Shown here: positions 16,455-23,731 of the stretch, piece after piece
Position numbering within the stretch: position 1 is the stretch's first letter
How the letters are laid out: every line of letters starts with the position of its first letter
NCBI RefSeq assembly: GCF_019236475.1
Contig: NZ_JAFAIX010000012.1
Span: forward strand, 372,001 to 436,000
Origin: Chitinophaga sp.
GTDB taxonomy: Bacteria; Bacteroidota; Bacteroidia; Chitinophagales; Chitinophagaceae
Length of the DNA stretch: 64,000 nucleotides
Direction: 5' to 3'
Program-made: the position numbers and the translations under genes
Notes under the pieces: model-generated
The model's input: only the letters and a program-made list of their open reading frames with translations
What the model was told of the DNA's origin: nothing
Database searches by the model: none

Positions 16455-16501
16455 AGTCCTGCAAAGATAGTGGAAAGCCTCATGCAGGTGATTAGGTAAG
16501 A

Positions 16502-17092
16502 TTATTTTTTACGAGTAGCCTTGGCCGTTTCCTTTTGACGAAGACCCTGATCTTTTATGCGTTGTGGCGTATAGTCTTCACTGTTATACTCATCAACAGC
16601 ATACTTATCATTATGCTTAATCAGCAGCCAAGCATTCTGGTCGCTGTTTTTCATCTTTACTAGCGCAAATTCTCCTTTGAGTTTACGCCCTTTTAAAACC
16701 ACTTTCACACTGCCATCAGCGATCTCTTTCAACATTTGTTTATCGAAGTTTTTGCCGTCATCATTGAGCAGTGTATACGTGCCTTTATCCCAGATGTAGA
16801 CGGTGCCGGCGCCATAGTTACCTTCCGGGATTTTTCCCTGGAAATCCTTGTAATCGTAAGGATGATCTTCTACTTCCATGGCCAGCCTTTTATCTGTAGG
16901 GTTCATAGAAGGGCCTTTGGGTACCGCCCAACTTTTCAGTACTCCATCTGCTTCTAAGCGGAAATCGTAATGCAAGCGAGAAGCCTGATGCCGCTGAACG
17001 ACAAACACATGTTGCGCAGTGGACGACTTGCCGGCTGTAGGCTCTGGTGTCTCCCTAAAATCTCTTTTCGCTTTATATTTCTCTAATGTCAT
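16502..17092 (-). CDS. Stand-alone LigD-type 3'-phosphoesterase (PE) domain protein
   Basis: 196 residues corresponding to the PE domain of LigD, which trims 3' ends (3'-phosphate and ribonucleotide removal) in bacterial non-homologous end joining. Family signatures are 'FVVQRHQASRLHYDFRLEADGVLKSWAVPKGPS' (about 30-62; catalytic His and Asp in HYDFRLE) and 'VEDHPYDYKDFQGKIPEGNYGAG' (about 72-95). Neither the polymerase nor the ligase domain of LigD is attached. The start overlaps the ku stop by 4 nt (ATGA), so the two are translationally coupled. Confidence 0.92.
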   Translation of the reverse strand: MTLEKYKAKRDFRETPEPTAGKSSTAQHVFVVQRHQASRLHYDFRLEADGVLKSWAVPKGPSMNPTDKRLAMEVEDHPYDYKDFQGKIPEGNYGAGTVYIWDKGTYTLLNDDGKNFDKQMLKEIADGSVKVVLKGRKLKGEFALVKMKNSDQNAWLLIKHNDKYAVDEYNSEDYTPQRIKDQGLRQKETAKATRKK

Positions 17093-17868
17093 GATGCACG
17101 TTTTTTACCAGTCTTACCCAGACTGGCTTTCAACTGATCAAACAAATCTGTACCCTTGGTATGCACCACCCGAAGTTTCTTTACCACCGGCTTTTTACCA
17201 CTAGCTTTCGCTTTGATGATCTTCATCAACTCCGCATTGTATTCATCTTTATAAGCAGAAATATCAAACTTCTCTGTGTATTCCTTTACCAATGCAGCGG
17301 CCATATCCAGCTCTTTCTTCTGGAGTTTGATATTTTTAGGGAGATTCAAGTCGCTCGAAGAGCGCACCTCCTCTTCAAAACGAAGCTGTTGCAAAAGCAA
17401 ATAATTTTCCCGCGGACGAATAACCGCCAGATGTTCAGAGGATCGGAGCACAAAGCTACTGAGCCCTGCTTTCCCTGATTTCTCCAACGTTTGACGTAGT
17501 AACTCATAAGCTTTTTCCCCACCTTTTGCAGGCTCTAAAAAATAGGGCGATTCAAAGTAGATATCATCAATATCATTCTCTTCCACAAAAGAGGTGATCT
17601 CAATAATTTTACTTTTTTTAGGGGCTGCCGCCTCGAAATCCTCATCCTCCAAGACGATATAGGAATCGTTATAGCGATATCCTTTCACAATTTGTTCCCA
17701 GGGTACTTCTTTACCTGTGTCTTCATTTACACGTTTGTACCGAATATGCCCCAGATTTTTGCCATCCAGCATATCTAAACTGAGGTGACTATCCTGCGTG
17801 GCGCTGTATAATTTCACTGGTATGTTTACCAGCCCGAAACCTATTGCGCCTGACCAGATCGCTCTCAT
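17089..17868 (-). CDS. ku: Non-homologous end joining protein Ku
   Basis: 259 residues; forms a homodimeric ring on DNA double-strand ends and recruits LigD. The N-terminus 'MRAIWSGAIGFGLVNIPVKLYSAT' is the bacterial Ku hallmark. The beta-barrel core (about 1-190) is followed by a Lys-rich C-terminus (about 225-259). It is the first gene of a ku/PE operon. The 109-nt gap to the divergent gene at 17978 should hold the promoters. Confidence 0.95.
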   Translation of the reverse strand: MRAIWSGAIGFGLVNIPVKLYSATQDSHLSLDMLDGKNLGHIRYKRVNEDTGKEVPWEQIVKGYRYNDSYIVLEDEDFEAAAPKKSKIIEITSFVEENDIDDIYFESPYFLEPAKGGEKAYELLRQTLEKSGKAGLSSFVLRSSEHLAVIRPRENYLLLQQLRFEEEVRSSSDLNLPKNIKLQKKELDMAAALVKEYTEKFDISAYKDEYNAELMKIIKAKASGKKPVVKKLRVVHTKGTDLFDQLKASLGKTGKKRAS

Positions 17869-17977
17869 AGTTCATTCGTTTTGGTGTAATAAACATTAAC
17901 ACATAAATAGTACCATCTGTTTTTAGCACAGACGGCATAACATTTGAAATTTATAGGGTTGACCAAAACCTTTATTT

Positions 17978-18322
17978 ATGGAAAAGTCAGAAATGACAAC
18001 ACTTACCAGGGTACTGGAAAAATTGCATGACAGAGGCTTTGATCATGAACTGAAGATGAGCGACCATGGCCGCATGCAGTCTCCAGACACCAGTAAAATC
18101 TATCATCCAGAAGATTTACTGATTGTGAAGACATATCGGTTTGAAGGAGAATCAGATCCTTCTGACTCTTCCGTATTATATGTGTTGGAAGATAAGGATG
18201 GAGACAAAATGTATATATTGGATGCATATGGGATATATACTACCCATGATGAAAGTGGATTCAATGAATTTATAAAAAAGATTCCCGTAGAAGATCGGGA
18301 TGAACAAATATTATTTGGATAA
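17978..18322 (+). CDS. Conserved small protein of Bacteroidota, unknown function
   Basis: 114 residues, acidic, no signal peptide. It resembles a family often found in Bacteroidota databases under the misleading name 'phosphoribosylpyrophosphate synthetase', but it is far too short for that enzyme and lacks the PRPP-binding motif. The body has alternating strands and helices: 'LTRVLEKLHDRGFDHELKM', 'IYHPEDLLIVKTYRFEGESDP', 'DSSVLYVLEDKDGDKMYILDAYG', 'FNEFIKKIP'. It is divergent from ku. Function unknown; cytoplasmic. Confidence 0.7.
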   Translation: MEKSEMTTLTRVLEKLHDRGFDHELKMSDHGRMQSPDTSKIYHPEDLLIVKTYRFEGESDPSDSSVLYVLEDKDGDKMYILDAYGIYTTHDESGFNEFIKKIPVEDRDEQILFG

Positions 18323-18394
18323 ACAGTTGTTGAAATGCCAATAAATGCAGGTATTTCACAAGGAATTACCTGCATTTAACTTAAGGAGCAATGC

Positions 18395-18619
18395 TCATTT
18401 AGTCTGTGGATTAGCGGGTTTATGTGGTACCTGGCGTTCTGGTACTTCCGGAGGAATGGGCGATGTTCCTGGGTCTCTTGGAGGCTCCGTGGGTGGTGGT
18501 ACAGTCACTGGCGGCGTTTCTCTTTCAGGAATTTCTCGCTCAGGTGTTTCAGGTTTTTCTCGTTCAGGAACAGGCTGTGGTTCCTTCTGTCTTTCAGGTA
18601 TATTTGCCATAGCTTTCAT
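18395..18619 (-). CDS. Small Pro/Glu-rich low-complexity protein
   Basis: About 74 residues made almost wholly of Pro, Glu, Arg and Thr in PERE/PERQ/PEREIP-type repeats, with no Cys, Trp or hydrophobic core, so probably disordered. Three near-N-terminal Met codons exist (18640, 18619, 18610); 18619 (MKAMANIPERQ) leaves room for a promoter shared with the divergent kinase. The opposite strand is also open with a Gly-rich frame. I favour this strand because repeated P-E-R units look selected. It may still be non-coding. Confidence 0.45.
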   Translation of the reverse strand: MKAMANIPERQKEPQPVPEREKPETPEREIPERETPPVTVPPPTEPPRDPGTSPIPPEVPERQVPHKPANPQTK

Positions 18620-18829
18620 TTTTAATAGGTTTGCTACCAATTGAAAATCAAAGTTTATTCCAGCAATCGCAATAGTGACGCCGGAATACAGTTATGCACA
18701 TGTAGAAATTATCAATACATCTGTGGAAATCGTTGCTCAACTATTCGTATGAAAACCAATGTCAACTTTTCGCAATCTCATCCAGAATTCTTAACTTCAA
18801 AGGCTTACGCAGTAACCAGCAAAGATCTT

Positions 18830-20293
18830 ATGCATTTATCCGTACACAAGAAAATACAGATTGGATTTTTCATTGCGTTCACGGTAATCGTAATAGCATC
18901 CATATTCTCTTATCTCGTTGCAAAAAACCTGCTGGATAATGCAGCCAGGCTCAACCATGCGATTGAAGTATCTAAACGCCTGGAAGTAATCACCAAACAA
19001 GTAAAGGAAGCTGAAGCGGCTTTAAGAGGCTATAAACTGACCATGGATAGTACCTTTTTGACACCTTCTATGAAAGATCGTAGTCTTCGGATTGAAAGGG
19101 AATACCAGATGCTACGCAAGGTTACTGCCGAAAGTAAAATACAACAACTGCACTTGGATACGCTTCGTCAATTACTGAAAGTAAAATATGAACAGTTACT
19201 TGCTAGTAATGCAGACGTTGGTACGGGTATGTTCTCCGTGGAGAAAGCGAATGTACTTGCAGGGGAAAATATCATGGATAAAATTGACCATACCGTACAG
19301 GAAATGATACATATCGAGGAGAGTCAAGTACATGAAAAATCAGAGTTGTTCAACTTCTTCTCCGGACTATGGGTACCTATGATTTTTATTTCTTCCTTGG
19401 TGGCTATTATCATTGGTATCTATTCCTACATTACGCTCACCAAAGAAGTACGGCTGCAACAACATATTGAATCCAAACTTAAATCCTATCAACGCGATTT
19501 ACAACAGAATATAACCCTGCTCAATAAATCGAATCAGGAACTGGAACAGTTCGCTTATGTAGCTTCACATGACTTGCAGGAGCCATTGCGTAAAATTTCT
19601 ACTTTCTCAGACAGGTTGCAAATCAAATACAAGGAAAATCTTCCACCAGATGCCACCCAACTGATTGATAGAATGGTGGCTGCTGTGGCGAGGATGCGGG
19701 TATTAATCAATGACCTGTTGATATTTTCCAGAGCCGGTCGTATTGTCCCGGAAAGTATTATTTCTGTCAACATGAATAGACTGATGACCGAGGTGATCAG
19801 CGACCTGGAAATTCCTCTGGAAGAGAAAAATGCAGGGATTGTTTTTGCCGACCTACCGGAGATAGAAGGCAATCCAACTTCTTTCCATCAATTATTCCAG
19901 AATCTGATCGCCAATGCCATCAAATTTGCGCATCCCGACCGTCAGTTACAAATTGAAATCCATAACGATACAGCCACAGGAAAGGAACTTGGCCTTAATA
20001 GAGATAGCAACCACCGCGATGAGAAGTATTGTCGCATTACCATTGAAGACAATGGTATTGGGTTCGATCAGGCTTACGCAGAAAGAATATTTCTGATCTT
20101 TCAACGCCTCCATGGCATTAGTGAGTATAGTGGTACAGGCATAGGGCTGGCGATCTGCAAAAAGATTGTAGATAGTCATCATGGATTTATTAGTGCACAG
20201 GGGTATCCTGATAAAGGGGCCACTTTCACGGTGATTCTCCCGCTCAGGCAGTCTATAAAAAATGAAGAATATATAGAACCGATCAAAGCTTAG
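18830..20293 (+). CDS. CHASE3-type membrane sensor histidine kinase
   Basis: 487 residues from ATG 18830; the frame is open back to 18641 with an alternative ATG at 18749, but 18830 puts the first membrane helix (IGFFIAFTVIVIASIFSYLVA) at about residues 8-28 as in related kinases. A helical CHASE3-like periplasmic domain (about 30-180: 'ITKQVKEAEAALRGYKLTMD') and a second membrane helix (about 185-210) follow. Then come a coiled coil and a HisKA domain with 'FAYVASHDLQEPLRKISTFSDRL'. HATPase boxes are NLIANAIKFA, EDNGIGF and GTGIGLAICKKIV. It lies 64 nt before the REC-PAS-kinase gene, probably co-transcribed. Confidence 0.88.
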   Translation: MHLSVHKKIQIGFFIAFTVIVIASIFSYLVAKNLLDNAARLNHAIEVSKRLEVITKQVKEAEAALRGYKLTMDSTFLTPSMKDRSLRIEREYQMLRKVTAESKIQQLHLDTLRQLLKVKYEQLLASNADVGTGMFSVEKANVLAGENIMDKIDHTVQEMIHIEESQVHEKSELFNFFSGLWVPMIFISSLVAIIIGIYSYITLTKEVRLQQHIESKLKSYQRDLQQNITLLNKSNQELEQFAYVASHDLQEPLRKISTFSDRLQIKYKENLPPDATQLIDRMVAAVARMRVLINDLLIFSRAGRIVPESIISVNMNRLMTEVISDLEIPLEEKNAGIVFADLPEIEGNPTSFHQLFQNLIANAIKFAHPDRQLQIEIHNDTATGKELGLNRDSNHRDEKYCRITIEDNGIGFDQAYAERIFLIFQRLHGISEYSGTGIGLAICKKIVDSHHGFISAQGYPDKGATFTVILPLRQSIKNEEYIEPIKA

Positions 20294-20357
20294 CATCGTT
20301 ATTGCAGTAAATTTCCAATGAAAGTAATCAGAGGAGCGTTAATTACCTATTACAGCG

Positions 20358-21797
20358 ATGAGTGAAATTCCAGTTAACATTTTGATGATTGATGACGACG
20401 AAGATGATTTTTTTCTCGTCAATGAACTTTTGCATGATATTTCACCAGGGCAGTATCAACTGGAGTGGGCGTCTACTTTTGAAAAGGGAAAGGCTGCCAT
20501 CAACCGCAGAGAACATGATGTTTACTTGGTTGATTACAGATTAGGCCCTTTTACAGGACTAGATATCCTGCACTACTTCCAGCACTTGAGCTTCCAGGCA
20601 CCGGTTATCATGCTTACAGGGAAAGGCGACTATGCCATTGACCAGGAAGCTATGCAGGCAGGGGCTTATGATTATCTGGTTAAGGGCGATATAACCGCTG
20701 ATTTGCTGGAAAGGTCCATCCGTTATGCATTAGATGAATACAGTCACTTACGCACTATAGAAGAAAGCGAAAAAAGGTATTTTGGCATCTTTGAAAAAGC
20801 CCATGATCTTATATTGCTAGCCGACTCTGATAAAAACATCATCGACGCCAATCCTGCCGCCCTGCGCACTTTAAAGTACCAGAAGGAAGTACTGTTAACC
20901 AAGCATCTCCGCGACCTATTCGTCAACAAAGATCAGGCAGAAACCTTTCTGAACCACATCTGCGAAGAAGGCGAAACCATACGGGAATATGATTTCAAGA
21001 CCAACGATCATCAGAAATTGGTGGTACAAATCAATGCTGTTTTGTTAGATGAAGCAGCACAGATATTCCTCTGTGTGATCCAGGATGTTACAGAACGAAA
21101 GCGGGAAGAACAGGAAAAGCAATACCAGGAAAAATTTGTTATCACAGGCCGTATTGCCCGTGTGATTGCACATGAAGTACGGAACCCACTAACCAATATC
21201 CTACTGGCGATCAGCCAGTTTAAAGAAGATCCGGCGGTGATGGCTAGTGAAGATGCGTCCTTATACACTGACATCATTGAAAGAAACTGTACACGCATTA
21301 ATCAACTCATTACAGAACTGCTGCATAGTACGCGTATGATGGAACTGCACGCCAATGCAGTGAGTCTGGATAAACTACTGAGCAATACCCTCGCGCTATC
21401 CAAGGATCGTATGAGGTTGAATGAGATTCAGTTGGAACTCCAACTGGACAAGGATGACATTAATGTGATGGCCGATGAAGACAAGGTAGTAATTGCCTTT
21501 CTGAATATTATTATCAATGCCATCGAAGCGATGACGCCAGGAAAAGGCATGCTAACGATTACGACTAAACGAATTCAAGATAAGGCCTTCATCAAAATTT
21601 CTGATAATGGTCCAGGAATCCCTGAAGAAGTGCAAGCCCGTTTATTTGATCCGTTCTACACCAGTAAGGCGAAAGGTACGGGGCTGGGCCTCACCAGTAC
21701 GCAGAATATTCTACTAAATCATAAAGGCACTATACATGTAGAAAGCGAAATAGGTAAAGGAACGGCATTTACCATTACTTTACCTATTGCGCAGTGA
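20358..21797 (+). CDS. REC-PAS-histidine kinase hybrid protein
   Basis: 479 residues, soluble. Order: receiver domain (about 1-125; DDDEDD near 12-17, phospho-Asp in YLVDYRLGPF, Lys in LVKGD), PAS domain (about 135-245; 'ADSDKNIIDANPAALRTLKYQKE'), HisKA with 'IAHEVRNPLTNILLAISQF', and HATPase ('NIIINAIEAM', 'ISDNGPGIP', 'KGTGLGLTSTQNIL'). A receiver at the N-terminus means it can be phosphorylated by another kinase, plausibly the CHASE3 kinase just upstream, and relay to a regulator. A sigma54 activator lies convergent 13 nt beyond its stop. Confidence 0.88.
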   Translation: MSEIPVNILMIDDDEDDFFLVNELLHDISPGQYQLEWASTFEKGKAAINRREHDVYLVDYRLGPFTGLDILHYFQHLSFQAPVIMLTGKGDYAIDQEAMQAGAYDYLVKGDITADLLERSIRYALDEYSHLRTIEESEKRYFGIFEKAHDLILLADSDKNIIDANPAALRTLKYQKEVLLTKHLRDLFVNKDQAETFLNHICEEGETIREYDFKTNDHQKLVVQINAVLLDEAAQIFLCVIQDVTERKREEQEKQYQEKFVITGRIARVIAHEVRNPLTNILLAISQFKEDPAVMASEDASLYTDIIERNCTRINQLITELLHSTRMMELHANAVSLDKLLSNTLALSKDRMRLNEIQLELQLDKDDINVMADEDKVVIAFLNIIINAIEAMTPGKGMLTITTKRIQDKAFIKISDNGPGIPEEVQARLFDPFYTSKAKGTGLGLTSTQNILLNHKGTIHVESEIGKGTAFTITLPIAQ

Positions 21798-21810
21798 GGA
21801 GTATAAAAAC

Positions 21811-23244
21811 TCAATAATTGATATTGAGCAAACGAAGTTTATTGTACAGCGTTTTGCGGTCAATATTCAGCATTTGCGCCGCTTTGGTTTTATTGTATTT
21901 TACTTCCTTCAGTACATTAACGATCTTGTTGTATTCTGCCTGTAAAGCCACTGTTTTCAAGTCATTCTCGTTGGACAGAATAGTCATTTCACCATTCATC
22001 GGTACTTCATCCAGGATTTGATTAAATGACTCTTTCATTTCCAATGGCAGTGCACTCATCGTGATATCTTCATTCTCTGGTGTCAGCAGGCACGCACGAC
22101 GAATGATATTCTTCAGTTCACGGATATTTCCAGGCCAGTTGTACTGTCGGAAGCAATCCCACACCTCAGGTGATATTTTACCGCAAGTTTTATCGAGTTC
22201 CTTTTCCACTTGGTGTACGAAGGCCTCTACAAAGAGTGGCAGGTCTTCTTGTCTTTCTCGAAGTGGTGGGATATAGATCGTGAACTCATTGAATCGATGA
22301 AAGAGATCTTCTCGGAATTTCCCGCGTTGAACAGACTCGGATAATTTTTCATTGGACGCCACGATAATGCGAACATCCACTGGTATTTCCTTCAGGCTAC
22401 CTACTCTTCTGATTACTTTCTCCTGTAATACGCGGAGCATGGCCACCTGGATATCATAGGAAAGGTTAGAGATTTCATCTAAGAAGAGCGTACCACCCTG
22501 TGCTTGTTCAAATGCACCAATTTTGGTACTAATAGCACCGGTAAAAGCGCCTTTCTCATGCCCGAATAACTCACTGGCTGCCAATTCCTTAGAGAGGCTT
22601 CCACAATCGAGTGCAACGAAAGGTTGTTCATTACGTTTGCTGTGATAATGAATCAAATGGGCCACAGACTCTTTACCCGTGCCTGTTTCCCCGAAGATAA
22701 TCACGCTATAGTCCGTAGGCGCCACCAGTTTAATCTGACGGATCAGTTCCTGAGAATTGGCGCTTTGGCCGTATACATACTTATCGTTTTTATCATTTTG
22801 ATTGCGTTGCAGGAGTGTTTCTCTCGCCTCTTCTTCGCTGGCAGATTCCACTGGCTGGGAAGCGAGTCTCTCCATTTCTGCATCTTTATGAGCAAAAGCT
22901 TTATGTACCAATGTCAGGATTTCATCTGGGTACAAAGGTTTTGACAGATAATCGTACGCGCCATTTTTCACCATTTCCACTGCTACACGTACATCTGTAT
23001 AACCTGTGATAATGATAACGATGGTATTGGGATTGATTTGACGAATATCCTGCAACAATTGCGCACCGTCAGTATCTTTCAGACGATAGTCGCACAGCAC
23101 GAGATCAAAGGGCTTCTCCTTCATCATCTTCAACGCTGCTGTACCGGTCATCGTTGTTTCAACGGCAAACCCGTGCTTGGTAAGAAACTTACTAAGCAAA
23201 GTGCATATGTTGATTTCGTCATCTATAATCAGAATATTTCTCAT
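21811..23244 (-). CDS. Sigma54-dependent response regulator (NtrC family)
   Basis: 477 residues: receiver (about 1-120; DDE, phospho-Asp in LVLCDYRLKD), linker, AAA+ domain (Walker A FGETGTGKE, canonical GAFTGA loop, Walker B GTLFLDEISNL, sensor motif 'WPGNIRELKNIIRRA') and Fis-type HTH at the C-terminus ('NKIVNVLKEVKYNKTKAAQMLNIDRKTLYNKLRLL'). It should drive sigma54 promoters. Convergent with the REC-PAS-kinase; a single-domain receiver gene lies 61 nt upstream on the same strand. The likely upstream kinase is one of the two neighbouring histidine kinases. Confidence 0.92.
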   Translation of the reverse strand: MRNILIIDDEINICTLLSKFLTKHGFAVETTMTGTAALKMMKEKPFDLVLCDYRLKDTDGAQLLQDIRQINPNTIVIIITGYTDVRVAVEMVKNGAYDYLSKPLYPDEILTLVHKAFAHKDAEMERLASQPVESASEEEARETLLQRNQNDKNDKYVYGQSANSQELIRQIKLVAPTDYSVIIFGETGTGKESVAHLIHYHSKRNEQPFVALDCGSLSKELAASELFGHEKGAFTGAISTKIGAFEQAQGGTLFLDEISNLSYDIQVAMLRVLQEKVIRRVGSLKEIPVDVRIIVASNEKLSESVQRGKFREDLFHRFNEFTIYIPPLRERQEDLPLFVEAFVHQVEKELDKTCGKISPEVWDCFRQYNWPGNIRELKNIIRRACLLTPENEDITMSALPLEMKESFNQILDEVPMNGEMTILSNENDLKTVALQAEYNKIVNVLKEVKYNKTKAAQMLNIDRKTLYNKLRLLNINY

Positions 23245-23305
23245 ACTGGATTTAAAATAATTAAAGGAACAGCTACTTAAAATTACGACTTTAAAATGTG
23301 GACTA

Positions 23306-23731
23306 CTAACTTTTTATCCGGTTAAGTAAATCATCTACGCTCCTGACATTGAAGGGTTTAGCGAGGAAAAAAGAAGCTCCTGTGGAAAGGGCTTTTTGCT
23401 TCTCCGTATCATTGTCATAAGCGCTGATGGTGATAATGGGCAATGAGGGACATGTCTCCCTGATAACAGGCAGTGCATCCAGGCCTGAGCCATCTGGAAG
23501 ATGAATATCCAGGAATAGGAGATCTGGCGTATGACTTTGCAGATATTGGATTCCATCCCGCAGGGCATGCACATATTTTACTGCATATCCATGCCGTACA
23601 AGACTCAATTGCAATAACCTGCAAATGTCAGGTTCATCATCTATTATCAGGATATTCGATCCTGTTTTACGCGCCTCAGTTGAAACCGATTCTTGCCGGT
23701 TCCATGCTGTTGTCTTGTTTCGATGTAACAT
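23306..23731 (-). CDS. Single-domain response regulator (receiver only)
   Basis: 141 residues: a short N-terminal tail of about 26 residues, then a complete CheY-like receiver ('NILIIDDEPDICRLL', phospho-Asp in LFLDIHLPDGSG, Thr/Ser in TISAYD, Lys in LAKPFN). No output domain, so it probably serves as a phosphorelay intermediate or acts by protein contact. Its first 56 nt overlap the end of the glycosyltransferase gene in another frame; a shorter start cannot be ruled out. Confidence 0.85.
   Translation of the reverse strand: MLHRNKTTAWNRQESVSTEARKTGSNILIIDDEPDICRLLQLSLVRHGYAVKYVHALRDGIQYLQSHTPDLLFLDIHLPDGSGLDALPVIRETCPSLPIITISAYDNDTEKQKALSTGASFFLAKPFNVRSVDDLLNRIKS

Noticed and set aside
18345..18644. 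Gly/Ser-rich plus-strand frame opposite the Pro/Glu-rich gene
   Set aside because: It mirrors the low-complexity minus-strand frame; the PERE repeats on the minus strand look more like selected sequence, though neither is certain.
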